Positions 29,456-39,096 of a DNA stretch of 64,000 bases are shown here, in pieces. The DNA is taken from contig CAWJTQ010000013.1 in assembly GCA_963845695.1 (NCBI GenBank), positions 248,001 through 312,000 of the forward strand, in the 5' to 3' direction. Source of the stretch: CAWJTV01 sp963845695 (lineage in GTDB: Bacteria; Planctomycetota; Planctomycetia; Isosphaerales; Isosphaeraceae). The notes under the pieces are model-generated. The model had not been told where the DNA came from and made no database searches. It saw nothing but the letters and a program-made list of their open reading frames with translations. The stretch's first letter is position 1. Every line of letters starts with the position of its first letter. The position numbers were made by a program, and so were the translations under genes.

Positions 29456-29904
29456 AGCCCTCGTCAACCGGACGCGAGACCCCTTCCGCTTCCAGCATCT
29501 CGGCGATTTCCTGGGGCAGGTAATTCGGACCACCCAACCTGACCCGTCTCGGCGCGAAGACGCTCAATTCCTCCTTCGGCTTGACCCACCGTGTCCAGGG
29601 CGTCCGCGGGGATGCCCACCCTTTCCTCGTAGAACAGCTCCGCCCCGTCCTCCAGATCGTCGTGGATCACATCCAGATCCCGCAGGCCGCGGAAGGCGAC
29701 GCGGACCTGCTTACCGTCCGTGTTGGCGTACGCCATCTCCCCGGCCCGGCCCAGGGCGTTCGCCTTTTGGTAGGCCTCCTCGGGGGCATCCGCTTCGATC
29801 AGGTGCGTGTTGACATGGACGACATTCCGGGGGTCCCCCTCGATCGTGTGTTCGAGGATCAGGCCGGCAAGGTACCAGCGCGCTCCCACCGGTACGAATC
29901 CCAT
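29456..29904 (-). CDS. DUF4288 protein
   Basis: About 149 residues from the ATG at 29904. The body WYLAGLILEHTIEGDPRNV, HLIEADAPEEAYQKANALG and FRGLRDLDVIHDDLEDGAEL is a clear DUF4288 domain. The frame changes near 29590, and the other frame ends properly with KEELSVFAPRRVRLGGPNYL and QEIAEMLEAEG to a TGA at 29456. The unshifted frame runs to 29464 with an unlikely tail. The role of the family is unknown; it is found in many bacteria as a single-domain protein. The gene is convergent with the kinase-STAND giant. Confidence 0.75.
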
Positions 29905-30881
29905 GACGATGACTCCACCGCTCTGACGCTCCTCAACTTCGCGGGGCGCACGTACGCACCGATCGCGCGTGTCGCGCCGATTGTAACGATCGCGGGATCT
30001 GGCCGGGAGTCGGCTGGGCGAATGACTGACGCGCCGCCGCCCGTAGTCTCCACCCCTCAAGATTTTTCCAAAGAATTTATCCCTTACGGCCGTGAAGGTT
30101 TCGGTCGAAAAAATCCGTAATAATCCACGCGATGCGTTAACGAGATTGCAAAGTTAGGGCATACTAATAGATTAGGCAGATTGAGTCCGATCGCAGCGCT
30201 CATTTTCACCTCCAAGATCCTCCGACCAGGCCGCCCATGAGTCGAGTGAGCCCACCGGTTCACGGCCAGCTTTCCAAGTCATTTCGAGTTCACGAGATCC
30301 GAGGCGGAGCCGCGGCGGTTTCTTGTCTAGGAGTGCCAACTTGTGCCACGCCCCGGCGCCCCTGCGGCCCGAGGCGCCTCCGCGTAGGTGACCGGAGTCG
30401 TGAAGGTCCTTGCCCGGGATGCCCGCTGCCGCGGCCCCCGCGATCCGTCGGTCGATCGACAAGCCGCACATCCCAATCCATCGAGCGAACGAACCGAGGG
30501 AACGGCCGGTTGATCGACCGCGATCCTGGGCGGGACGCGCGAACGGCCGATCGGACACGATATGACGATGTCAACGATCGCGAAGCCTGATCGGAGGACG
30601 GCGCGGACACGAGCTCACGCCGCACCATGATCCCGGATCATTTCGACGGTCCTGGCATGCAAATCGGCGAAAGGGGGTGTAAGATACAAAAGTCGCATCG
30701 CGGCATCGCGATGAGCCGCCCGTCTCGGCGCCGATCGCCAAGGCCCCGAGCAGTCGCCTCCAGACGCCGTCGTTCATCTGTCACCTTGACGTAGTCGGAG
30801 CGATCCGCCGAGTTCGATCGAGACCCGGCCGAAGGTCGGTTCTGACTGACCACCGATTACGGCACCCCAGGGTTTGCAACC
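29905..30881. other. Long intergenic region before the chemotaxis operon
   Basis: Nearly 1 kb without a gene I can support. From about 30055 to 30180 the sequence is clearly more AT-rich than its surroundings and could hold promoters for genes on either side. A frame at 30172-30558 on the minus strand has mixed composition, and its first half is Arg/Gly-rich, so I do not call it. The last 200 bases lead into cheW and probably contain the operon promoter, but I could not place boxes. Confidence 0.45.
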
Positions 30882-31406
30882 ATGTTCGCCGGAACACGAA
30901 ACGTCCCGTCCGCGGAGGGTGCCGCCCGCCGCGGCGACAACCCGGTCATCCAGCTCGTGGGCTTCCGGCTCGACAACGAAGACTACGCGATCGCCATCAC
31001 CAAGATCCAGGAAATCATCTTGATGAAGCCGATCACGCGGATTCCCCAGGTGCCCGACTTCATCGAGGGGCTGATCAACCTCCGCGGCTCGGTCATTCCG
31101 ATTATCAACCTGCGCAAACGATTCGGCCTGGCCCCCCGCGACGTCAACGACGAGACCCGCACCATCGTGGTGAATATCCACGATAAGACGGTTGGTTGCA
31201 TCGTCAACGCGGTCACCCAGGTCATGCGGATCAACCGCGACCAGATCCAGCCGCCGCCGCTATCGGTACTGGCGGTCGCGCATCAATACATCTCCGGCCT
31301 CGCCCGGCTGGACGAACGCCTGCTGATCATCCTTGACATCGAGAAGCTCTTCGACGAGCACAGCCCCGTGGTCAGCGGCCAGTGGCAGGAGAAAGCCGAG
31401 TCGTGA
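30882..31406 (+). CDS. cheW: Chemotaxis coupling protein CheW
   Basis: A 174-residue scaffold that couples receptors to the CheA kinase in cytoplasmic signalling arrays. The CheW fold is complete: QLVGFRLDNEDYAIAITKIQ, EIILMKPITRIPQVPDFIEG, LINLRGSVIPIINLRKRFGL, RTIVVNIHDKTVGCIVNAV and the end YISGLARLDERLLIILDIEKLF. It opens an operon of eight chemotaxis genes all on the plus strand; the receptor gene follows after 80 bp that include a palindromic TAGGGTGGGTC element. Confidence 0.95.
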   Translation: MFAGTRNVPSAEGAARRGDNPVIQLVGFRLDNEDYAIAITKIQEIILMKPITRIPQVPDFIEGLINLRGSVIPIINLRKRFGLAPRDVNDETRTIVVNIHDKTVGCIVNAVTQVMRINRDQIQPPPLSVLAVAHQYISGLARLDERLLIILDIEKLFDEHSPVVSGQWQEKAES

Positions 31407-31409
31407 GTG

Positions 31410-31452
31410 GTAGGGTGGGTCAAACGACACAGATGTCGTGAGGCCCACCGAG
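31410..31452. repeat. TAGGGTGGGTC repeat element, copy 2 (short)
   Basis: GTAGGGTGGGTCAAACGACA followed by CAGATGTCGTGAGGCCCACCGAG. The inner ACGACA-CAG-ATGTCGT pairs, and the outer GGGTGGG can pair with the CCCACC end. It lies immediately after the cheW stop. It shares both ends with the longer element at 22322-22470. Confidence 0.65.
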
Positions 31453-31477
31453 AGAGCCGTTTCTACATTTGACTGAT

Positions 31478-31505
31478 GATGAATGACCCATGGTGAATGA
31501 CCCAG
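31478..31505 (+). repeat. 14-nt tandem repeat overlapping the receptor start
   Basis: Two copies of GATGAATGACCCAT / GGTGAATGACCCAG, each made of two 7-mers. The upstream candidate start ATG of the receptor gene (31490) falls inside the second copy, so the translation start depends on the repeat. Confidence 0.7.
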
Positions 31506-33947
31506 AGCGACGTACCTCGGACGCCCAGATCAAGGCGAAAGCCAGAAGGAAAGCGGTTATGAGCATCGTGAACGACCCGGTCGCGCGGGCCACGCCCGCG
31601 TCGCTGGACATTGCCGAGGAGGCCCAGGCCCTACTGGCGGAGGCCAATGCCAACACCCAGGCGATGATCGACTCGCTCGGCGCGATCATCCGCGCCGAGA
31701 CAATCGAGGACGTCGTCCGCGCCACACTCGATACGATCCGCAAGGAGTTCGGCTGGACCTATGCGTCGTACTGGACGGTCGACCCCGCGGAGAATGCCCT
31801 GGTCTTCTCGATCGAATCCGGCCGGGTGGACGACGAGTTCCAGCGGCTGACGCGCACCGCGCGGTTCAAGGAGGGGGAGGGCCTCAATGGCCGCGCCTGG
31901 CGGCTCCGCGACCTGTTCCACGTCGCCGACATCAGCGAATTGCACGACTGCTGCCGCGCCCCGCTGGCGCGCCGTGCCGGAGTCCGGGCGGCCGTCGCCC
32001 TGCCCGTGATGCGCGACGGTCAGGTCGCTGGAACCCTCGACTTCTTCTCGACCCAGAACGTGGAAGTCTCCCCCCTTCGGCTCGAAGCCTTGCGGATCAT
32101 CGGCCGCACGGCCTCGAATAAGTTCTCCGCCCTGGCGCGGATGGGCGACCTCGCCCGGATCAAGCAGATGGTCGATAATGCGCCGATCAACTTGATGTAT
32201 GCCGACCTCGACCTGAAAATCCAGTACATGAATCCGCGGGCCGAACAGACGCTCAAGAAGCTGGAAGCTCACCTGCCGATCAAGGTGAGCCAGATGATCG
32301 GGCAAACGATCGACGTCTTCCATAAGGCGCCCGAGTATCAGCGCCGGCTACTGGCCGACCCGCGCAACCTGCCCCGCACGGCGACGATCAACGTCGGCCC
32401 CGAACTGTTCGAGCTGAGCGTCAGCGGGATGACGGACCAGCACGGCAAGTACATCGGGCCGATGATCACCTGGGAGGTCGTGACCGAGAAAGTCGAGCTG
32501 GCGAAGCGGGATGCGGAGACCGCGGCTGATATCCGCGCGGTGAACCAGCTCTTGGTGGCGGTCGGGCGCGCGATCCCTATCCGACGTGATCACCGCGGCG
32601 CTCTCCAGCGTGCGCGAGGCGTTCGGCTGGACCTACGGGACGTTCTGGAAACTCCACCCCGAGGACCAGGTGCTGCGGTTCGCCCAGGACGCAGGCTCGG
32701 TGGGCGAGGAGTTCCGCCGCGCGACGGTCGAGACGCAGTTCCGCGAGGGAGAGGGGATCGACGGCAAGGCCTGGCAGTCGCGCGACCTGGTATTCGTCCC
32801 CGACCTGAGCGATGCGAAGAACTTTTCGCGCGCGACGGTGGCCCGCCGCGCCGGCCTGAAGTCGGGCATCGGTTTCCCCATCCTCGTCGGCGGTCAAGTC
32901 GTCGGCACCATGGACTTCCTCACCGACGAGTCGATCACACCGTCTGAGGGACGGATCGACGCCCTGCGCAACGTCGGCCGGCTGGTCTCCACGGCCCTGG
33001 AGCGGGTTGACCAGCAAACGCGGCTCGACCAGTCCAAGAAGGACCTGGAGATGAAGGTCAACCAGCTCATGAAGGTCGCCAAGGCCGCCTCCGAGGGCGA
33101 TTTGACCGTCGGCGTCGATGTCAAGGGCGACGACGACATGGGCCGCCTGGGTGCCGCGTTGTCCCAGATGATCTCGGACATCAAGCACATCATCAGCCAG
33201 GTCATCGAATCGGCCAGCCAGTTCGCGGAGGGCTCGCGGGTCGTCGCCGAAAGCGCCAGCTACCTCAGCGACTCGGCCCAGAACCAGGCGGCCACTGTCG
33301 AGGAGATGTCCGCGTCGATCCAGCAGCTCTCCAACTCGATCGTCGAGATCAACCAGAACGTCTCGGTCGCCAGCTCGCAGGCCACGACCACCTCGAAGCT
33401 GGCCAAGCAGGGCGGTGAGTCGGTTGACCAGGCGATCGAGGCCATGGTCTTGATCAAGAAATCGAGCGAGCAAGTCAGCGACATCATCCAGGTGATCAGC
33501 GAGATCGCCAGCCAGACCAACCTCCTGGCCCTGAACGCGGCGATCGAGGCCGCCCGGGCCGGCGAGCACGGACTGGGCTTCGCCGTCGTCGCCGACGAGG
33601 TCCGCAAGCTGGCCGAGCGCTCCAGCGCCGCGGCCAAGGAGATCACGGCACTCATCAAAGAATCGACCCGGCGCGTCGCCGACGGCGCGCAGCTCTCCCA
33701 GAAGGCCGGCGAGTCACTCGCCAAGATCGTCCAGGGCGTCGAAGAGACCGCCGCCAGCATCACCAAGATCGCCCAGGCCACCAAGGAGCAGACCGAAGCC
33801 TCCACCGAGGTCAACAAGGCGATCCAGAACGTCTCCAGCATCACCGAGACCAACGCCTCCAGCTCCGAGGAGCTCTCCGCCAGCGCGGAAGAACTCGGTG
33901 CGCAGGCCGCCGCGCTCAAGAATGTGATCTCGGGGTTCAAGGTCTGA
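31490..33947 (+). CDS. Soluble methyl-accepting chemotaxis protein with GAF-PAS-GAF sensors
   Basis: About 819 residues, with a frame change near 32575 next to GGGCGCGCG. No membrane helix is present. The N-terminal GAF (AIIRAETIEDVVRATLDTIR, FKEGEGLNGRAWR) is followed by a PAS-like block (MVDNAPINLMYADLDLKIQY) and a second GAF (LSSVREAFGWTYG, FREGEGIDGKAWQ). A HAMP-like linker (GDLTVGVDVKGDDDMGRLG) and a full coiled-coil signalling domain follow, with tip sequence EIASQTNLLALNAAIEAARA. ATG at 31490 and MSIVNDPV at 31559 are both possible starts. It is a cytoplasmic receptor for an internal ligand or for a partner protein, feeding CheA via CheW. Confidence 0.92.
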
Positions 33948-33948
33948 A

Positions 33949-34090
33949 CAGTGTTCAGTTTTCAGTGTTCAGTGAATCGCGGCGAGCGGAAAGCGGCGTG
34001 ATCTTTGGTCGGGACCTCCGCGACTACTGAAGGCCGAGAACTGACTACCGAAACGGGGAACTGAACACTGAAAACTGACTACCGAACACT
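33949..34090. repeat. Heptamer inverted repeat between the receptor gene and cheR
   Basis: The left tract GTGTTCA, GTTTTCA, GTGTTCA, GTGAATC (33949-33979) is complementary in type to the right tract AACTGAA, CACTGAA, AACTGAC, TACCGAA, CACT (34037-34090). It fills the gap between the receptor stop at 33947 and the cheR start at 34092. It is the same 7-mer family as 7643-7736. Confidence 0.75.
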
Positions 34091-34091
34091 T

Positions 34092-34918
34092 ATGACAGAA
34101 CTCACTGACGACGAGTACGACCGCTTCTGCAAGCTGATCTACCGGGTTGCCGGCATCCGGATCGCCGACAACAAGCGGGTGATGATCGGCAACCGCGTGC
34201 GGCGCCGGCTGCGCGCGACCGGAATCGGTAACTTCGCCGAGTACTACGCTCACCTGACCTCGCCGGCCGGCAATGGCGAGATGCCACTCTTCCTCGACGC
34301 GATCACCACCAACGAGACCTACTTCTTCCGCGACCACCAGCACTACGACTGGCTGGGTGATACGTTCCTCCCCGAGATCGCTCACCAGGCGGCTCTGCGA
34401 AAACGGTCCAAGACCCTGCGCATCTGGTCGGCGGCGTGCAGCACCGGTGAAGAGCCCTACTCGATCGCGCTGAAGCTCATGGACAAGAAGGCCTTGTTCG
34501 CCGGATGGCGCACCACGATCCTGGGAACGGACCTGAGCGGCTCGGTCCTGGCCGACGCCCGAACCGGCTACTACGATGCCCGTGCCGTCCGCCTCGTCGC
34601 GCCGCCCAGCGACTGGCTTTCTTCGACGAGGACAAGGCGGCCGAGCGCTGGAAAGTCAAGACCCTGGTCAAGGCCCTCGTCACCTGGAAGCAACACAACC
34701 TGCTCTTGCCGCTCAAGGAGGATCCATTCGATTGCATCTTTATCAAAAATGTGCTGATCTATTTTGACAAGGACTCCAAGGAGGTCGTCGTCCGGAACCT
34801 GATCGATGCCCTGGACAAGGGCGGTTACCTGGTTGTCGGCCCTACCGAGGGGATCTACACCATGCTCGACTCGCTGACGAAACTCAAGCCGTGGCTGTAC
34901 CAGAAACCGAGTGGCTAG
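34092..34918 (+). CDS. cheR: Chemotaxis protein methyltransferase CheR
   Basis: About 276 residues. It uses S-adenosylmethionine to methylate glutamates on the receptor. The N-terminal helical domain (MTELTDDEYDRFCKLIYRVA, RVRRRLRATG) and the Rossmann domain are complete: NETYFFRD (74-81), SAM-binding IWSAACSTGEEPYSIAL (111-127), GTDLSGSVLADARTGYYD, FDCIFIKNVLIYFD and GGYLVVGPTEG. The frame changes near 34595, next to TCGCGCCGCC, joining ARAVRLV to AQRLAFFDEDKAAERW. It follows the receptor in the operon. Confidence 0.92.
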
Positions 34919-34949
34919 CGCGGCTCGCGTTTGGGTTGCACACGGGTTT

Positions 34950-35014
34950 GTAGGGTGCTCTGTGAGCACCCATTCCTGTGACCGGCCGTCGCCGGTGCTC
35001 ACAGAGCACCCTAC
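34950..35014. repeat. TAGGGTGCTCTGTGAGCACC-type palindrome, copy 3
   Basis: Left arm GTAGGGTGCTCTGTGAGCACC at 34950-34970 and right arm CCGGTGCTCACAGAGCACCC-TAC ending 35014, around a spacer unlike those of the other copies. It lies between cheR and cheA, so it would form a hairpin in the operon mRNA. Confidence 0.85.
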
Positions 35015-35076
35015 GGAAAGCACACAGGCCATCTTACGAACGCCCGAAAGTCTCCCGACACCCGGGAGGGAACGAA

Positions 35077-37545
35077 GTGTCCGGATTCAACCTGGCCGAG
35101 CTCCTGCCGTTCTACCTCGACGAGACCGACGAGCACATCGCCGGGCTCAACGACGCCCTCCTGCGCCTGGAGCAAGACCCGGCCGACTCTAAGGCCCTTC
35201 AGGAAGCCTTCCGGATGTTTCACAGCATCAAGGGGGCCTCGGTGGTGATGGGGTTCCAGCCGGTCAACCGGTTGACTCATCATCTGGAGAGCCTGTTCGA
35301 ACAGTTCCGGAGCAAGAAACGCGCACTCGATCGCCCGGCCCTGGATCTGACGTTCCGCTGCCTCGACGAGCTGAGGGACTATCATCGCGACCTGCGGGCG
35401 CAGGGCCAGAGCGCCGTCGACCTCTCGGGGCTGACGGCACAGGTCGAGGCCGCCTTGATTCCGTCAGCGACGGCGATCATTTCCCCGACGGCGCCAATCC
35501 CCGCAACGGCGCCGGTGGCGCCCACGACGGCCGCCGCCGTACCAGGACCAGTGACGGCCACGTCGACGCGGCGGTTCGAAGAGCCCGCCAGCATCGCCGT
35601 GACGGTCGTCTTCGAAGCCGGCCTGCCGCTGGCCGACATGAAGGCGCGGCTGGTCTTGAACCGCCTGTCCTCCCGGGGCCGGGTCCTGGCCACCGACCCA
35701 CCCGCGGAGCGGCTCGACGAGGTCGACCCGCTCTCGCGGTTCACCGTCGTCCTGGTCGCCGATTGTGGGATCGAAGAGCTGCGCGCCCTGGCCGATGTCG
35801 AGGGAGTGGCTCAGGTGCGGATCCAGTCGGCCGATCAGCTCGGGCGCGACGTGGGGGCCTCTGTCCCTCCGCCTGTCCCCGAGCCCGCGAAAACCACAGA
35901 GCCGGTGCCGGCCCTCGCGGCGGTCGTTTCCGAACCGACGGGCCAAGCCCAGCCCGAGCCACAGCCAAACGGTACGGTGAAACTGACGACGGTCGCGACG
36001 GAGGCGGCTCTACCCGGTCCCATCTCCGAGGTGGCCGTGCCCACCTCGGCCGACGCCGCGGCAACCGGCGAGCCGAAGGCCGGCGGGGCCAAGAAAGTGC
36101 GGGTCGCCGAGACGATCCGGGTCGAGAGTGACCGGCTCGACCATCTGATGAACCTGGCCGGGGAGCTGGTCATCACCAAGGCCCGATTCGTGGCGATCAC
36201 CCGGGGGCTGGAGGAGCTGTTCCGGGGCTCGAACGCTCAGTCACTGGCCTCCGACACCCGCGAGCGGCTCGATAGCGTCACCCGCGGTCTCGACGGACTG
36301 GCCGAGATCAAGGCCGGCTCCGGGTCCTCGTTCGCCGGGGGCACGCCCGACCGATGGTCGGCTCACGTCCGCCGGCTCCGCGAGAACTTCCGCGACATCC
36401 AGGACGAGCTGCTGCTGATCCGCGAGGCGCGAGAGCAGATCAAGGCGCTCGCCGACGCGATCCACAGCCTCGGCCGCGTCTCCGACGGTTTGCAGAAGGG
36501 TGTGCTCGACACCCGGATGGTGCCGATCGGACCGCTCTTCGAGCGGTTCCGCCGGGTCATCCGCGACCTCAGCCACTCCTCGGGCAAGGAGGTGCTCCTC
36601 CAGATTGGTGGCGAGAAGACCGAGCTGGACAAGCGCATGATCGACGAGCTTTCCGACCCCTTGATCCACATGGTCCGCAACGCGGTCGACCACGGGCTCG
36701 AGCCACCAGATGAGCGCGAGGCGGCCGGCAAGCCCCGCGCCGGCACCGTCTCGCTCCTGGCCTCCCACCGGGGCAACAGCGTCGTGATCACCGTCAGCGA
36801 CGACGGCCACGGCATCGACTGCGAGCGGGTTCGTCGCAAGATCGTTGCCAAGGGCCTGATCGGCCAGGCCGAGGCTCGCGACCTCTCCGACCGCGATCTG
36901 GTCGCCTACATTTGGCACCCGGGGCTCAGCACCGCCGAGACCATCACCGAGATCTCCGGGCGCGGCGTCGGCATGGACATCGTCAAGAGCCGGATCGAGA
37001 ACCTCAGCGGCGCCGTCGACGTCCGCAGCGTCCAAGGGCAGGGGACCACGTTCACCATCCGGCTCCCCCTGACCCTGGCGATCATGTCCAGCCTGCTGGT
37101 TCGCATCTACGACGAGATCTACGCCATCCCCCTGGACCACATCGATGAGATCGTCGAAATCCGGCCCGGCCAGATCTACCGGGTCCAGGGGCGGCCGGCC
37201 ATCGAGATCCGCAAGAAGATCGTCGCCCTGGTCTCGCTCGGCGACGTCTTCCAGTGGGGCGGGATGGCGCACCCCGCGGAACGCAACGGCTCTCATCCGA
37301 CCGAGGACGGCTCCGACAAGCGCACCGTCGTCGTCGTCCAGAACGGAGAAACGACCATCGGCCTGCTGGTCAACCAGTTGATCGGCATGCAGGAAGTGGT
37401 GCTCAAGTCGCTCGAGAAGAACTTCCGATCCATCCCCGGGCTGTCCGGAGCCAGCATCCTGGGCGACGGCCGCGTTTCGCTCATCCTCGACCTCGACACC
37501 GTCATCGACATGGTCGCGAGCCAGCCGGCCCGACGGCGAGAATGA
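35077..37545 (+). CDS. cheA: Chemotaxis histidine kinase CheA
   Basis: An 822-residue kinase that autophosphorylates and passes phosphate to CheY and CheB. The GTG start at 35077 follows GGGAGGGAACGAA. Domains in order: HPt with His49 in FHSIKGASVVMG; a P2-like ferredoxin domain (about 172-250, VTVVFEAGLPLADMKARLVL); a Pro/Ala linker; the P3 dimerisation helices after RVESDRLDHLMNLAGELVI; the ATP domain with HMVRNAVDHG, VSDDGHGID and GRGVGMDIVK; and a C-terminal CheW-like domain from about residue 665. The frame is intact. It sits between cheR and cheC, and its length is normal for the family. Confidence 0.96.
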   Translation: MSGFNLAELLPFYLDETDEHIAGLNDALLRLEQDPADSKALQEAFRMFHSIKGASVVMGFQPVNRLTHHLESLFEQFRSKKRALDRPALDLTFRCLDELRDYHRDLRAQGQSAVDLSGLTAQVEAALIPSATAIISPTAPIPATAPVAPTTAAAVPGPVTATSTRRFEEPASIAVTVVFEAGLPLADMKARLVLNRLSSRGRVLATDPPAERLDEVDPLSRFTVVLVADCGIEELRALADVEGVAQVRIQSADQLGRDVGASVPPPVPEPAKTTEPVPALAAVVSEPTGQAQPEPQPNGTVKLTTVATEAALPGPISEVAVPTSADAAATGEPKAGGAKKVRVAETIRVESDRLDHLMNLAGELVITKARFVAITRGLEELFRGSNAQSLASDTRERLDSVTRGLDGLAEIKAGSGSSFAGGTPDRWSAHVRRLRENFRDIQDELLLIREAREQIKALADAIHSLGRVSDGLQKGVLDTRMVPIGPLFERFRRVIRDLSHSSGKEVLLQIGGEKTELDKRMIDELSDPLIHMVRNAVDHGLEPPDEREAAGKPRAGTVSLLASHRGNSVVITVSDDGHGIDCERVRRKIVAKGLIGQAEARDLSDRDLVAYIWHPGLSTAETITEISGRGVGMDIVKSRIENLSGAVDVRSVQGQGTTFTIRLPLTLAIMSSLLVRIYDEIYAIPLDHIDEIVEIRPGQIYRVQGRPAIEIRKKIVALVSLGDVFQWGGMAHPAERNGSHPTEDGSDKRTVVVVQNGETTIGLLVNQLIGMQEVVLKSLEKNFRSIPGLSGASILGDGRVSLILDLDTVIDMVASQPARRRE

Positions 37546-37592
37546 AGGGGGAACCAGGAATTCCAGGCCCCAGATTGTATTAGTAATTTCTT

Positions 37593-37628
37593 AAATTCTG
37601 AATCTTTGATTCTTGAATCTGTGAACTC
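37593..37628 (+). repeat. Short tandem 7-nt repeat upstream of cheC
   Basis: The tract reads AAATTCTGAATCTTTGATTC then TTGAATCTGTGAACTC, an ATTCTTG/AATCTTG 7-mer family, in the gap between the cheA and cheC genes. A close relative lies at 59326-59351. Confidence 0.6.
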
Positions 37629-37708
37629 GTTCGGCGCGGGTCTCCCGACCCCGCCGAGAAGCCGACCGAGGTCTCCCAGCCCGGCAGAAGGGCCGCAAGG
37701 ATTCACCG

Positions 37709-38361
37709 ATGCAACCCGTCCTGACCGACGCACACTGCCGACTGCTGCGGATGATCTTCGACCGGGGCGCCGAGGCCGCGTCGCTGGCACTTTCGAAGTG
37801 GCTGGGCGCGGAGGTCCGACTGACGATCAGTGAGGTCGACCTCGTCGAGCTGGATCGGGCGGCTGAGCTGCTGGGCCCGCCCGATGCCCTGGTCGCGGCC
37901 TGTGCGATGGGGCTGACCGGCCAGCTCACCGGCTCGATCCTCCTGGTGTTCGAGGACCGTTCCGGACTGGCGCTGGTCGACCTGTTGTTGCACCAGCCAA
38001 TCGGTACGACGACGTCCTGGGGCGATCTCGAGCAATCGGCCGCCAAGGAGACGACCAACATCGTGGGCTGCGCCTACGTCAACGCCCTGGCGGCGCACCT
38101 GCCCGGCGCCGCGCGTCCGATGCCGACGAGCTGGTCCCCACGCCACCGACGTTCTTGCACGAGTTCGCCGGCAGCCTGCTCGAGTTCGTCCTGATGGAGC
38201 AGGCCCTGGAGCTCGACCAGGTCCTGCTGATCCGTAGCGACTTCGGGGGGGATCAGCAGGGGCTGAACCTCAACTGGACGCTGTTGTTCATCCCGAGCCG
38301 TGCGGCGCTCGAGTCACTGGCCACGTCGCTGGCCCAGCTCGAATCCCGCGAATCGACGTGA
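37709..38361 (+). CDS. cheC: CheC-family phosphatase/adaptor
   Basis: About 217 residues. CheC dephosphorylates CheY-P and binds CheD. The N-terminus is SKWLGAEVRLTISEVDLVEL. The first active-site motif, AAKETTNIVGCAYVNAL, has the ExxN pair. The frame changes near 38115 in GGCGCCGCGCG, then FLHEFAGSLLEFVLMEQALE forms the second half-site, which has Glu but not the second Asn (EFAG). The ending NWTLLFIPSRAALESLATSL is typical. Only one of the two classical CheC phosphatase sites looks intact. CheD follows 15 bp later, as in the usual cheC-cheD pair. Confidence 0.85.
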
Positions 38362-38376
38362 GGCGAGGTAGCGACC

Positions 38377-38895
38377 GTGCCGATCCCCAAGCCGACCGAT
38401 CCGTCGGAATCCCTCGAGATCGTCTCCGTGGCGATCGGCCACTGGGCCGTCGCCGCCGCGCCGACCCGGATCCGGACACTCCTCGGCTCGTGCGTGGGCG
38501 TCGTGCTCTACGATCGGATTGCAAAGATGGGGGGCCTGGCCCACATCGTGCTCCCCTCGGCGCGGGGGGCGGTCGATCACCCTGGAAAGTACGCCGATAC
38601 GGCGATACCGGCCCTGGTCGCCGACTTCGAGCGCCGGCTCGGGACCAAGATCCGGTCGCGTCTGACCGCCAAGCTCGCGGGCGGAGCCAGCATGTTCCAG
38701 GTCAACCCCGACGCCAATTCCACGCTCAACATCGGCCAGAGGAACCAGGAGGCCATCGAGCAGATCCTCGCCGACTGGAAGATCCCGATCCTGGCCCGTG
38801 ATCTGGGCGGAACGGCCGGCCGACGGTTGACCCTGGACACCGCCTCGGGCATGATCGCCATCAAGGTTCCCGGGGGAGCCGACTCTTCAATTTAG
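38377..38895 (+). CDS. cheD: Chemoreceptor glutamine deamidase CheD
   Basis: A 172-residue enzyme that deamidates receptor glutamines, with CheC controlling its availability. The GTG start at 38377 is 15 bp after cheC. The catalytic Cys39 lies in RTLLGSCVGVVLYD and the catalytic His56 in GGLAHIVLP. KLAGGASMF and NQEAIEQILADWKIPILARDLGG complete the fold, followed by GRRLTLDTASGMIAIKVPG. The frame is intact. Confidence 0.95.
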   Translation: MPIPKPTDPSESLEIVSVAIGHWAVAAAPTRIRTLLGSCVGVVLYDRIAKMGGLAHIVLPSARGAVDHPGKYADTAIPALVADFERRLGTKIRSRLTAKLAGGASMFQVNPDANSTLNIGQRNQEAIEQILADWKIPILARDLGGTAGRRLTLDTASGMIAIKVPGGADSSI

Positions 38896-38897
38896 GG

Positions 38898-38926
38898 ATG
38901 GGTCATGAGTCATGAGTCATGAATCG
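38898..38926 (+). repeat. Tandem heptamer after cheD
   Basis: Consecutive 7-mers ATGGGTC, ATGAGTC, ATGAGTC, ATGAATC directly after the cheD stop. A further loosely 7-nt tract (GATGACC, AAGGACC, GGACCAA-type) lies at 39061-39094, just before cheY. Confidence 0.7.
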
Positions 38927-39096
38927 CTTTGCACTCCGAGCAACCGGGATGGACGGGACCCGGGCTCGAGAAACCGCCGATCCGATTCCTACCCTTTCTG
39001 CCGACGATAACGGTAGAGTGAAGACACGTCGTGGGAGCTGGTCGTGATACATCGACGACAGATGACCAAGGACCAAAGGACTCGAGGACCAAACCC

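Noticed and set aside
29255..29560. A diversity-generating retroelement with template repeat downstream of the receptor gene
   Set aside because: No reverse transcriptase lies in the window and I could find no second copy of the C-terminal coding segment downstream; only the pattern of the end is suggestive.
30340..30370. Possible sigma-54 promoter on the minus strand (TGGCACAAGTTGGCA)
   Set aside because: The GG and GC elements are spaced by nine bases instead of ten, and no enhancer-binding gene is nearby.
30172..30558. A 128-codon minus-strand frame before the chemotaxis operon
   Set aside because: The first half is Arg/Gly-rich like translated non-coding DNA, there is no recognisable domain, and the opposite strand is equally open.
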